Of a stretch of 64,000 nt of DNA, positions 20,213-28,223 are shown in pieces (positions within the stretch are counted from its first letter, which is position 1; the number at the start of each line of letters is the position of its first letter). Both the position numbers and the translations under genes were made by a program. Source of the stretch: Stenotrophomonas maltophilia (GTDB lineage: Bacteria; Pseudomonadota; Gammaproteobacteria; Xanthomonadales; Xanthomonadaceae); assembly GCF_004920835.1 (NCBI RefSeq), contig NZ_QFHO01000020.1, positions 1-64,000 on the forward strand, read 5' to 3'. Below the pieces are notes generated by a model that was not told the origin of the DNA, did no database searches, and saw nothing but the letters and a program-made list of their open reading frames with translations.

Positions 20213-20697
20213 TGCGCTGGCCGTGGTCCGCCGCACTACCGCCCCGCCTTGAGGACGCACAGGCCGATGTATTGCTGCAGGACCTGTTGTCGCGCGACGG
20301 CGCGCGCATCACCAACGCCGCACGCACGGTCGCACGGCTGTTCAGCCCGTCCTCGCTGGAAGCACTGGCCACGCACGCGGACCTGATCGAGCAGCGCTGC
20401 CAGGGCATCGCGCTCGGTGGCATGCTGATCAGCAATCAGGCGCACCTGAAAGCCGCGCTGAAACGGTTGCGCTACTGGCGTGCGCGCGAGGGTTGCCTGT
20501 GTGCGCTCAATCCCGGCTACCCGTTCTTCGATCCCCGTCGTCTGCTTGAACAGGGGCAGATGCGGCTGCTTTCGGTGGGCGAAGCCGAAGGTGGCTGGGG
20601 CGAGTGCCACGCGGTTGCCTGCACACAGTGCGCCCGGCACTGGCAGGCCATCGACCGCGAGTACCACTACCCTTGGTGGGAGTGGATGGCCGCCTGA
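20212..20697 (+). CDS. Conserved hypothetical protein, cysteine-containing
   Basis: A 161-residue soluble protein. Its ATG overlaps the ybaK stop codon (TGATG), implying coupling. Helical N-terminal and middle regions (LEDAQADVLLQDLLSRDGAR; LEALATHADLIEQRCQG) are followed by a cysteine-rich C-terminal part, CLCALNPGYPFFDP and CHAVACTQCARHW, which could bind a metal. No family recognised. Codon use matches its neighbours. Confidence 0.75.
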   Translation: MRWPWSAALPPRLEDAQADVLLQDLLSRDGARITNAARTVARLFSPSSLEALATHADLIEQRCQGIALGGMLISNQAHLKAALKRLRYWRAREGCLCALNPGYPFFDPRRLLEQGQMRLLSVGEAEGGWGECHAVACTQCARHWQAIDREYHYPWWEWMAA

Positions 20698-20705
20698 CGG
20701 GATGC

Positions 20706-20728
20706 AGCCACGCATGGCGTGGCGCTAC
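20706..20728 (-). repeat. SMAG-type element
   Basis: gccacgcatggcgtggc, then gctac: a hairpin with its GTAG end on the minus strand, between convergent genes. Confidence 0.75.
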
Positions 20729-20767
20729 TGCGGCAGCGCGCAGCTCCGGGCCGTGCGTGGATCGCTA

Positions 20768-21403
20768 TCACTCCACCAATTCGTACCGCATCGGCACGCG
20801 CACGATGGTCAACTCCGGCACCGTGCTCTTCGCGTCGGCGCGGACGAAACGCCAGCCGCGCAGTTCTTCCACCGCCGCTTCATCCAGCAGCGCGTAGCCG
20901 CTGGAGGTCTCCACGATCACCGCGGCAACGGTTCCTTGCGCATCGATCAGCGCCTTCAGCTGGCTGCGTCCGGAAAGTCCCTGCTGCATGGCCTCTGGTG
21001 GGTAGCGTGGCGACACGCCGCGTGGCTGCATCCACGGGATGCCCTCGCCCGCGAACAGGTCCCGGCCGCCGCGCGCCGCGCAATGCTTCGGCAGGCGCAA
21101 CTGAAGAGACATCTGCGCGCCGTCCACTGTCACCTCCGCAGGCGCTGCACAGGCATGCTGTGCCAGTACATTCAGCATCTGCTGCTGCCGAAGCAGCGCC
21201 TTGCCGCCGGCAGCGGTCACCTCGACCACGCAACGCCCCCCCTCGGGCCGCATCGACAACGCGGTCACGCCCCTGTCGCGCAGCCCCGGAACCGCCGCCA
21301 AGGGCGAACAGGCCGTCTCTGCAACCGGCGCCGCCGCCAGTGCTGTGGTGGCCGGCAGCAGGCCAGCCAGCACCATCAGGATCATCCTTGCGCAGGTACC
21401 CAT
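20768..21403 (-). CDS. Exported protein with TonB C-terminal domain
   Basis: A 211-residue protein with a signal peptide (MGTCARMILMVLAGLLPAT then TALAAAP). Cysteines at about 32, 57, 86 and 110 suggest periplasmic disulfides. The last 95 residues form a TonB_C-like domain: SPRYPPEAMQQGLSGRSQLK, ALIDAQGTVAAVIVETSSGY and LDEAAVEELRGWRFVRA. It lacks the usual N-terminal membrane anchor and proline-rich linker, so it is not a canonical TonB; it may be a periplasmic partner of an energy-transducing or cell-wall system. Monocistronic, convergent with the gene before it. Confidence 0.8.
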   Translation of the reverse strand: MGTCARMILMVLAGLLPATTALAAAPVAETACSPLAAVPGLRDRGVTALSMRPEGGRCVVEVTAAGGKALLRQQQMLNVLAQHACAAPAEVTVDGAQMSLQLRLPKHCAARGGRDLFAGEGIPWMQPRGVSPRYPPEAMQQGLSGRSQLKALIDAQGTVAAVIVETSSGYALLDEAAVEELRGWRFVRADAKSTVPELTIVRVPMRYELVE

Positions 21404-21511
21404 GCTCCGCCCTCCGTGCGTTGGTCTGGCCCGATCATAGATCAGCCGGGCATGGCACGGGCGCATGGGGTCGAATGATCGGGTCAGCGCCCCGCGTTAC
21501 GGGGATCCGAG

Positions 21512-22069
21512 TCAGGGACGCCAGTTGGCGTTGTTCTCCCAGAACTGGACGGAACGCCGGTAGGCCTCGCGATCCAGCGGCACGCCCGAGCCGCCCTCTT
21601 CCACGCCCAGCGCATTGCGCATCATCGTGATCGGCGCCATCGGCACTTCCTCGGGCTCGGCGGTGTAGATGCAGCCGACGATGCCCCAGTCGGCCTCGAT
21701 CGGTGAACCTTCCTTCGCCAGCTGCTCGGCGCTGTACAGGATCACCACCAGGTAGCTCGCACGCGGCGACTCCACACCCTCGAACCAGCGCACCAGCACC
21801 GGCAGCTCCTCGCGATTGCGTGCCTCGTAGCCGCTACGCAGCAGATGACGGTTGGCGTCGGTGACCGGCACCGTCAGGCAGCGCGTGCTGGTCCAGTTCT
21901 CGTAGACGAACAACTTGCAGAACGGGGCGTAGCCGTCGAGTACCTTCAGCGGCGCGTGCGCATTGAGGTGTGCCTCGAACTGCTCGGCAGTGCAGTCCTG
22001 GATGGTGTTGCCGCGCGGCACGCGCGGGAACAGGCGGGGACGGGCGAAATCGGTAAGGACGATGGACAT
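21512..22069 (-). CDS. DUF3228 family protein
   Basis: A 185-residue soluble protein beginning MSIVLTDFARPRLFPRVPRG. Conserved-looking parts are the DGYAPFCKLFVYENWT and LVVILYSAEQLAKEG strands, then ADWGIVGCIYTAEPEEVPMA and PITMMRNALGVEEGGSGVPL. These match my recollection of the DUF3228 family, whose function is unknown. It stands alone, divergent from the amidohydrolase gene. Confidence 0.75.
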   Translation of the reverse strand: MSIVLTDFARPRLFPRVPRGNTIQDCTAEQFEAHLNAHAPLKVLDGYAPFCKLFVYENWTSTRCLTVPVTDANRHLLRSGYEARNREELPVLVRWFEGVESPRASYLVVILYSAEQLAKEGSPIEADWGIVGCIYTAEPEEVPMAPITMMRNALGVEEGGSGVPLDREAYRRSVQFWENNANWRP

Positions 22070-22205
22070 GGCGCGGCGTGGTCAGGGAATCCGCTGCACA
22101 GGGTAACCGCCCCGGCGCCAGGGAGGACGGCATGCCGATGGTCACTGGCATCCCCCGCCCTCTTGCCGCACCCTGCGCACGACCCACCGCAAGGATCGCC
22201 GGCTC

Positions 22206-23720
22206 ATGGAAGCAGCACGCGCGTTGCCCCACCCCGTCCGCCGCCGATGGCTGAAGGTGCTGGCGGTCGTCCTGCTGGCACCGCCATTGCTGTTCATCGC
22301 CGCCCTGCTCTGGCCGCTGCGTGCACCGCCGCTGCCCGAGGTCGGCGACAACCGGATGATCATCAATGCGCGGGTGGTGGACGTCATTCGCGGCCAAGCC
22401 AGTGAACCCACCACGGTCACCATCCGCAACGGCACGATCACCGCCGTCGGCGAAGGCGTTGCCGATACAGCGTTGCCGGTCTTCGACGCCGGTGGCCGCT
22501 GGCTGCTGCCCGGCTTCTGGGACATGCACACCCACGTCCTGCAGCTGTCGCCGCAGCTGCAGTTCCCGCTGATGCTGGCCAACGGCATCACCGGCACCCG
22601 CGACATGATGGACTGCCCGCAGGCTGCCGATCCGCTGATCGCCTGCGTGGCCGACAAGCGCCGCTGGACCACACAGGCCATTGCCGGGCAGCAGGCGGCA
22701 CCGCGCTTCGTGCAGATCGCCAGTTTCTACTTCGAAGATCCGTCGCTTGCGCCGGAGGCCGCCGCCGGGCGTGCACGCACGTACAGCGCGCGCGGCGTCG
22801 ACGCGTTGAAGGTCTACAATCGGCTGCGTGCGGATACCTACCAGCGGCTGGCCACCGAGGCGCAGCAGCTGCGCCGTCCGCTGGTCGGCCACCTGCCCAG
22901 GGCCGTGCCTCTGGAAGACGCGGTGCAGGCAGGCCAGCGCAGCTTCGAACACGCCCATCTGTTCGTGCGTCATTGCTTCGACAACGCTGCCGCGTGGCGC
23001 GGCGGTACGCTGGATGGCGAAGACCCGACCGCACTGGCCGAACGCATGGTCGGCGGCTACCAGCCTTCCGTGTGCAATGAGGCATTCGGCTTGATGCAGG
23101 CCAGCGGCGCCGCGTTCGTGCCGACCCATGTCACCCGCGAAGAGGATGCACGCGCACGTGATCCGGCGTTCGTCGACGATCCGCGCCTGGCCTATCTGGA
23201 TCCACTTTCGCGCTGGGCATGGCGCGATGATCTGACGGCCACCACCGAACGCTATCCTGGCCTGCGCGGCGAAGATGCATTGAAGGCGTACTTCGCGCAT
23301 GGACTGGCCCTCACCGGTGCCGCGCACCGTGCCGGCGTCAGCGTGCTGGTCGGCACCGATACCGGGCTGGGCGCCTTGCGCTATCACGATGAACTGCAGT
23401 GGCTGCGGCAGGCAGGCCTGAGCCAGGCCGAGGTGCTGCGCGCGGCAACGTTGCACGCGGCGCGCCATCTTGACCTGCAGGCGTTGCATGGCAGTGTCGA
23501 AGTCGGCAAAGCCGCCGACCTGGTATTGCTCGATGGCAATCCGCTCCAGGACACCGCCAACACCCGTCGTGTGCACGCGGTGCTTCTGGCCGGGCACCTC
23601 TACGACCGCCCGCGGCTGGATGCACTGCTTGCCTACGCTCGTGCGCAGGCACGTTCACCGGCGGTGATGGCGCGCCTGCTGTGGGGCTTCATCACCAGCC
23701 CGGTCAGTGCCGAGCTGTAG
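22206..23720 (+). CDS. Membrane-anchored amidohydrolase
   Basis: A 504-residue protein. Residues about 17-40 form a single N-terminal membrane helix (VLAVVLLAPPLLFIAALLW), placing the catalytic domain in the periplasm. The amidohydrolase TIM barrel shows the metal-binding WDMHTHV, a lysine in DALKVYNRLRAD, VGHLPRAVPLEDA and FEHAHLF histidines, and the C-terminal Asp in LVGTDTGLGAL. The barrel closes with VEVGKAADLVLLDGNPLQDT of the small beta domain. It resembles imidazolonepropionase-like and prolidase-like (COG1228) enzymes; the substrate is unknown. It converges on the LytTR regulator gene. Confidence 0.85.
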   Translation: MEAARALPHPVRRRWLKVLAVVLLAPPLLFIAALLWPLRAPPLPEVGDNRMIINARVVDVIRGQASEPTTVTIRNGTITAVGEGVADTALPVFDAGGRWLLPGFWDMHTHVLQLSPQLQFPLMLANGITGTRDMMDCPQAADPLIACVADKRRWTTQAIAGQQAAPRFVQIASFYFEDPSLAPEAAAGRARTYSARGVDALKVYNRLRADTYQRLATEAQQLRRPLVGHLPRAVPLEDAVQAGQRSFEHAHLFVRHCFDNAAAWRGGTLDGEDPTALAERMVGGYQPSVCNEAFGLMQASGAAFVPTHVTREEDARARDPAFVDDPRLAYLDPLSRWAWRDDLTATTERYPGLRGEDALKAYFAHGLALTGAAHRAGVSVLVGTDTGLGALRYHDELQWLRQAGLSQAEVLRAATLHAARHLDLQALHGSVEVGKAADLVLLDGNPLQDTANTRRVHAVLLAGHLYDRPRLDALLAYARAQARSPAVMARLLWGFITSPVSAEL

Positions 23721-23726
23721 CGGCAG

Positions 23727-24458
23727 CTACAACGCCATCCGCTCGCGCAGTTCACGCGCCTGCCGCCGCGACACCTCCACCTCGCTGCCGTCATCCAGTG
23801 CCAGGTCGTAGCCGTCGCCGATGCTGGGCGTCACACCACGGATGCGCCGCAGGTTGACCAGCGTGTTGCGGTTGGCACGGAAGAACAGATCCTGCGGCAG
23901 GCGTGCCTCCAGCGCGCTCAGGCTGCGGGCCAGCAGCGCGTTCTGGTCGCGGAACCACAACCGCGTGTAGTTGCCATCCACCACCAGCCGGCGGATTTCG
24001 GACACCGCCACGAACCAGCAGCGTTCGCCCTCGCGCACGAACACCTGGTCCTGCGCGCCCAGCGTGCCGCGAGATTCCGGCGTTTCTGCCGCCACGACTT
24101 CTCGCTCACGTGCCCGCTGCAGCGCCTCCAGCAGCCGTGGCGCTTCCACCGGCTTCACCAGATAGTCCAACGCATTGGCATGGAACGCGCGCACTGCGTA
24201 GGTGTCGTAGGCGGTGACGAACACCACGGCCGGCACCGTCTCCAGACCATCCAGCACATCGAAGCCACTGCCGGAGGGCATCTGCACATCCAGCAGCACC
24301 AGGTCCGGCGCCAGCGTGGCGATCGCCTCGCGTGCGGCAGGCACATCGTCGGCCTCGCCCACGCACTGCACCCACGGCAGCGCCGACAGCAGCGTGCGCA
24401 GCTCCTGCCGCGCCAGCCGCGCATCATCAACGATCAACACGCGCAGCACGCCACTCAT
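23727..24458 (-). CDS. LytTR-family response regulator
   Basis: A 243-residue two-domain regulator. The receiver domain has acidic Asp11/Asp12 (VLIVDDARLA), the phosphoacceptor Asp57 (LVLLDVQMPSGSG), the Thr in FVTAYDTYAV and the Lys in LVKPVE. From about residue 135 a LytTR DNA-binding domain follows, with FVREGERCWFVAVSEI, VVDGNYTRLWF and FFRANRNTLVNLRRI. Its ATG overlaps the stop of the sensor kinase gene by 4 bp, so it is the kinase's partner. Such pairs (LytSR, AlgR-like) often control envelope or metabolite genes. Confidence 0.93.
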   Translation of the reverse strand: MSGVLRVLIVDDARLARQELRTLLSALPWVQCVGEADDVPAAREAIATLAPDLVLLDVQMPSGSGFDVLDGLETVPAVVFVTAYDTYAVRAFHANALDYLVKPVEAPRLLEALQRAREREVVAAETPESRGTLGAQDQVFVREGERCWFVAVSEIRRLVVDGNYTRLWFRDQNALLARSLSALEARLPQDLFFRANRNTLVNLRRIRGVTPSIGDGYDLALDDGSEVEVSRRQARELRERMAL

Positions 24459-25504
24459 TGCGGAATCTCCAGCAGGGCCTGCATGCGGTCACCAACCGGC
24501 TGCAGGATGAAACGACCGCGCGTGCCGAGCTGGGCACGCAGGTAGGCCAGGCCGACGCCATGGCCATGCGTGGGCTCGCTGACGCCGCCCAGTGGGTTGT
24601 CCACCTGCAGGCGCAGCACATCATTGTCCAGCGTGGCACGGATCTGCACGTCACCACCACCCGGGCGACTGGCGATGCCGTGCTTGATCGCGTTCTCCAC
24701 CAGCAGCTGCAACGCCATCGCCGGCAACTGCGCCTGCGTGGCATCGGCATCGATGTGCTGCTGCACCTGCAGGCGCTGTTCGAAGTGGATCGCCTCGATG
24801 GCGAGATAGTCGTCGACCACCGCCAGTTCCTCGGCCAGAGTCACCTGCTCGCTGCGGTTGTGCGCCAGCGCCTGGCGCAGCGTGCGCGACAAGCGGGTGA
24901 CCATGTCGCGTGCGCGCTCGGGATCTTCCAGGATCAAGGCACGCAGGTTGTTCAACGCGTTGAACATGAAGTGCGGATTGAGCCGTGCGCGCAGGGCATC
25001 GCGTTCCAGCGCACTGCGCTCGGCTTCGGCACGCAGGCGGGCCAGCTCACTGTGGCGTGCGCGGCGCAGGCCATGCAGGCCGGCCCACAGGCCGGTCCAC
25101 ATCAGCAGGAACAGCGCGGTGTTCATCCAGTACACCAGCAGCGAGGACCACTGGTAGTCGGCGTGCCCTCCGGGCAACCGCACCCAGTCCAGTGCCAGCG
25201 ACGGCAGCAGCAGTGCAGCCGTCACCGCCTGTGCAACGCTGGCGCCGATCATCACCCCGGCAGCCAGCTTCAACACCAGCAGGCCCAGCCCGCCGTCCCA
25301 CCAGCGCTGGCGCAGCGCGACCGAACGCAATGCACCGCTGCACAGCCAGAGCGTGACCGCGATGCTGACGCTGATCAAGGCCACGCCGCTGAACAGTACG
25401 CCGCCCCCGATCCGCATCCCGACCCACAGGCTGTACATCGCGTAGCCGGCCCACGCCAACGCGTTGAGTGTCCAGAAACGACGGGATGACGTGGTGGCGT
25501 CCAT
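24455..25504 (-). CDS. LytS/YehU-type sensor histidine kinase
   Basis: A 349-residue membrane kinase. Four hydrophobic segments in the first 150 residues form a membrane sensor region; a helical linker (ARHSELARLRAEAERSALER) leads to the His_kinase domain with ARLNPHFMFNALNNL, whose His is the phosphorylation site, and to a HATPase region with LLVENAIKHGIAS and GVGLAYLRAQLG. I chose the ATG at 25504, after a GAGAG, rather than a TTG at 25537. It is coupled to the LytTR regulator gene (4-bp overlap) and lies 36 bp after an alpha/beta-hydrolase gene on the same strand. Confidence 0.9.
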   Translation of the reverse strand: MDATTSSRRFWTLNALAWAGYAMYSLWVGMRIGGGVLFSGVALISVSIAVTLWLCSGALRSVALRQRWWDGGLGLLVLKLAAGVMIGASVAQAVTAALLLPSLALDWVRLPGGHADYQWSSLLVYWMNTALFLLMWTGLWAGLHGLRRARHSELARLRAEAERSALERDALRARLNPHFMFNALNNLRALILEDPERARDMVTRLSRTLRQALAHNRSEQVTLAEELAVVDDYLAIEAIHFEQRLQVQQHIDADATQAQLPAMALQLLVENAIKHGIASRPGGGDVQIRATLDNDVLRLQVDNPLGGVSEPTHGHGVGLAYLRAQLGTRGRFILQPVGDRMQALLEIPQ

Positions 25505-25540
25505 GCGGGCTCTCGGCGGTGGCAGGAGGGCGGACAACGG

Positions 25541-26467
25541 TCAGGGATGTGCGGCGAGGAAACGCTGCACCTGCTCCTGCAACCAGCGCGGATCATCCCA
25601 CATCAGGAAGTGGAAGCCCCGCGCACTCATCGCGATCTGCACGCCGTGCAGCTTCGCGTACTGGGCCTGGAACACCGCCCGGGTGCTGTCCTCGGTAGCG
25701 CCCATCGGCTGGTAGCCGGCCCAGCTGCCCAGCACCAGGGTTGGTGCGCTGATCGAGGCGATGCTGCCGCGCAGGTCGGTGGTCATCACCGCATGCATGG
25801 CATCGGCCGTGGTCTGGCGGTCGCTGCCCTCGCCCCAGCGGCCCAGCTCCGCCTGGTGCTGCGGATCGCGGGTCATCCCCGGCAGACCTGCCTTCAACTG
25901 CGCCTGCCATTGCGCGGCATCGGCGGCGAGCATGCCCTTGCGCAGCTGGTCGGCCATCGGCCGCACGCTGTCAGCCGTGGCGTTCGGGTCACGCGCGGCC
26001 GGCAGGAACGGCAACGCATCGACCACCACCAGTGCGCTGACCGCCGCCGGCTCGGCCTGCGCCATCTGCAGCCCCAGCAGGCCACCGAGGCTGTGGCCGA
26101 TCACCACCACCGGGCCCAGGTGCTGGTCATGCAGGTAGGCAAGCAGCTGCCCACGCATCGCCGGCAGGAATTCGGCCGGGCGCGGATCGGCCGGTGCGGC
26201 GCCGGCAAAGCCGGGCAGCTGCACCAGGCGGCACTGCACATCCTTCAGCGCCAGGCACGTCTCGCGCCAGACCTCAGCGCTGCTGTTCAGGCCGGGGATC
26301 AGCAGCAGCGGGCGGCCCTTGCCGACCACCTCGACCTGCACCTTGCCGGTGCCGGTGGCGGCGGCCGCATGGGCCGAACCGGAGCCAAGCACGGCCATCG
26401 CCATGCCGATCATGACCAGCCGGGCCAGCGCCTTCAGTGCGTACCAGAGTGCCAGGAAGATCTTCAT
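25541..26467 (-). CDS. Exported alpha/beta hydrolase
   Basis: A 308-residue protein with a long N-terminal hydrophobic signal segment (KIFLALWYALKALARLVMIG to GSAHAAAA). The hydrolase fold shows LLLIPGLNSSAEVWRET, the nucleophile elbow VVIGHSLGGLLG, PTLVLGSWAGY around the acid, and a late His in ARGFHFLMWDDP. The ATG at 26467 has a consensus AAGGAG 6 bp upstream; the in-frame ATG at 26482 overlaps that site and is less likely. It heads a same-strand set with the sensor kinase and response regulator, so its product could modify a signal sensed by that kinase (inference). Confidence 0.85.
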   Translation of the reverse strand: MKIFLALWYALKALARLVMIGMAMAVLGSGSAHAAAATGTGKVQVEVVGKGRPLLLIPGLNSSAEVWRETCLALKDVQCRLVQLPGFAGAAPADPRPAEFLPAMRGQLLAYLHDQHLGPVVVIGHSLGGLLGLQMAQAEPAAVSALVVVDALPFLPAARDPNATADSVRPMADQLRKGMLAADAAQWQAQLKAGLPGMTRDPQHQAELGRWGEGSDRQTTADAMHAVMTTDLRGSIASISAPTLVLGSWAGYQPMGATEDSTRAVFQAQYAKLHGVQIAMSARGFHFLMWDDPRWLQEQVQRFLAAHP

Positions 26468-26610
26468 CGTCTGCTCCTTCATCGGGTGGGTGTTGCCGGG
26501 TCTGGGGTCAGCGTGGCCGCAGCGGCGGCACCCCGGTTGCGATTCCGGAGCAACGGCCGGGTGCCGGGGCGAACGGTCGCAGGCGGCGGACGGTGTACAC
26601 CCGCACAAAA

Positions 26611-26643
26611 TTGACAACATCTATCTTGATGAAGAGATATACT
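26611..26643 (+). promoter_or_regulatory. metF promoter and candidate operator
   Basis: A consensus -35 TTGACA (26611-26616) is followed after 17 bp by GAGATA, or after 21 bp by TATACT (26638-26643). Overlapping it is an imperfect inverted repeat, tatctt-gatg-aagagata (26622-26639), a plausible operator for a methionine or SAH-responsive repressor. The regulator is not in the window. Confidence 0.55.
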
Positions 26644-26672
26644 GGTCCGCACCCGCCGCTGCCGCCCGTGCC

Positions 26673-27500
26673 ATGACCGCCATCAGCTTCGAGTTCTATC
26701 CGCCCAAGACCGACGAACAGCGCAGCCAGCTGGACCGCGCCGCCGCCAAGCTGAAGGACTACGGCCCCGAGTACGTGTCGTGCACCTTCGGTGCCGGTGG
26801 CTCGACCCTGAGCTATACCTCGGAGACCGTGCGCCACCTCAACCAGCACCATGGCTTCGATGCCGCACCACATCTGTCCTGCGTCGGCGGCACCCGTCAG
26901 GAAATCCGCGAGCTGCTCAAGCTGTACCGCGCGATCGGTTGCCGGCGTCTGGTCGCGCTGCGCGGCGACCTGCCCTCGGGCATGGGTTTCCCCGGCGACA
27001 TGCGCTATGCCGCCGAACTGATCGACTTCATCCGTGCCGAGCACGGCGATGCGTTCCACATCGAAGTGGGCGCCTATCCGGAAACGCACCCGCAGGCTTC
27101 CGACGCACTGGCCGACCTGAAGCACTTCAAGGCCAAGATCGACGCCGGTGCCGATGCGGCGATCACCCAGTACTTCTTCAACCCTGACGCCTACTTCCAT
27201 TTCGTCGATGAAGTGCGGCGGCTGGGCGTGCAGGTGCCGATCACCCCGGGCATCATGCCGATCGCCAACTTCAGCCAGCTGCGCCGCTTCTCCGAGCAGT
27301 GTGGTGCGGAGATTCCGCGCTGGATCAGCCGCAAGATGCAGGCCTATGGCGATGACGCCGAATCGGTGCGTGCATTCGGCACCGAAGTGGTGGCCCGGCT
27401 GTGCCAACGGCTGATCGAAGGCGGCGCGCCCGGCCTGCACTTCTACACCCTGAATCTGGCCAAGCCGACCACCTCGGTGCTGAAGCTGCTGCAGGGCTGA
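26673..27500 (+). CDS. metF: 5,10-methylenetetrahydrofolate reductase
   Basis: The 275-residue flavoenzyme reduces methylenetetrahydrofolate to 5-methyltetrahydrofolate, supplying the methyl group for methionine synthesis. Signatures: ISFEFYPPKTDEQ with the catalytic Glu, SCTFGAGGST, LVALRGDLPSGMG, IEVGAYPETHPQA, AAITQYFFNPDAYFHFVDE and PITPGIMPI. Length fits the bacterial single-domain form. The ATG at 26673 comes 6 residues before the barrel begins. It completes a group with metK and ahcY within 17 kb, each with its own control region. Confidence 0.96.
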   Translation: MTAISFEFYPPKTDEQRSQLDRAAAKLKDYGPEYVSCTFGAGGSTLSYTSETVRHLNQHHGFDAAPHLSCVGGTRQEIRELLKLYRAIGCRRLVALRGDLPSGMGFPGDMRYAAELIDFIRAEHGDAFHIEVGAYPETHPQASDALADLKHFKAKIDAGADAAITQYFFNPDAYFHFVDEVRRLGVQVPITPGIMPIANFSQLRRFSEQCGAEIPRWISRKMQAYGDDAESVRAFGTEVVARLCQRLIEGGAPGLHFYTLNLAKPTTSVLKLLQG

Positions 27501-27540
27501 AAGCACGCCACACCGCCTTGAACGGCGCTACCCTGCGTCG

Positions 27541-28125
27541 ATGAACCGGCTTTTCTTCCTGCTGATGCTGTTGCCACTGTGGTCGGCAACGAGCGCTGCC
27601 CATGCGCAGTCCATGCGCCTGAACCGCTGCACCGATGCGCAGGGCCAGAGTGTCTACACCGACCGGCCCTGCGACAGCCTGGGCGCGCGGTCGCGGTTGC
27701 CACCGCCTGCGCCCGCCGGCAACACGATGCCGCGCGATACCCTGGGCGCGCGCTGTCCGCGACGGTTGAGTGAGCTGGTGGAAGCGCTGCGCACCGGCAT
27801 CGTCAGCAACGATGTGAACCGGCTGTCTTCGCTGTACCTGTGGAGCGCAGTCTCCGACGCAGGCGCACAACGTATCCTCGGCCAGTTGGAATCGTTGGCG
27901 CGGCGGCCGTTGGTGGACGTGGTGCCGGTGTATCCGTCACAGGCGCTGGCGTCCTCGCAGGAGCAGGGTCAGAGCCCTGCTGCGCAGGGATCCGACCCTG
28001 AGCCTCGTGCCGCGCGGCATCCGGTCGGTCTGCGCCTGGAGCAGACGCTGCCCGGCAGCGCGTCGCGCGCTTCGACGGTGCTGGGATTGCGACGGCAATA
28101 CGGGTGTTTCTGGATCACGTTGTAA
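27541..28125 (+). CDS. Exported DUF4124-domain protein carrying an in-frame palindrome
   Basis: A 194-residue protein with a signal peptide (MNRLFFLLMLLPLWSAT then AHAQS) and a DUF4124 module, LNRCTDAQGQSVYTDRPCDS, with two conserved cysteines, typical of small xanthomonad envelope proteins of unknown function. Residues about 142-153 (QGQSPAAQGSDP) are encoded by a palindrome of the GGGGTC family (27965-27999), after which the frame continues with GLRLEQTLPGSAS to a normal end. The insertion thus adds a Ser/Gly/Pro/Gln-rich stretch without stopping the gene. Function unknown. Confidence 0.75.
   Translation: MNRLFFLLMLLPLWSATSAAHAQSMRLNRCTDAQGQSVYTDRPCDSLGARSRLPPPAPAGNTMPRDTLGARCPRRLSELVEALRTGIVSNDVNRLSSLYLWSAVSDAGAQRILGQLESLARRPLVDVVPVYPSQALASSQEQGQSPAAQGSDPEPRAARHPVGLRLEQTLPGSASRASTVLGLRRQYGCFWITL
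27965..27999. repeat. GGGGTC palindrome, copy 2, inside a gene
   Basis: agggtcagagccctg, ctg, cgcagggatccgaccct. A shortened copy lying in frame within the DUF4124 gene. Confidence 0.75.
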
Positions 28126-28138
28126 TCGGGAGGGGTTC

Positions 28139-28161
28139 ATCCACGCATGGCGTGGATCTAC
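28139..28161 (-). repeat. SMAG-type element
   Basis: atccacgcatggcgtggatctac, a near-perfect hairpin with its GTAG end on the minus strand. It lies 11 bp from palindrome copy 3. Confidence 0.8.
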
Positions 28162-28172
28162 TGCATCCGGTG

Positions 28173-28211
28173 GGGGTCGGATCCCTTTCCAGCGGAAAGG
28201 GCTCTGACCCC
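28173..28211. repeat. GGGGTC palindrome, copy 3
   Basis: ggggtcggatccctttcc, agc, ggaaagggctctgacccc. It lies between the DUF4124 gene and the convergent Nudix gene. Confidence 0.8.
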
Positions 28212-28223
28212 GCGTGCACGGCG

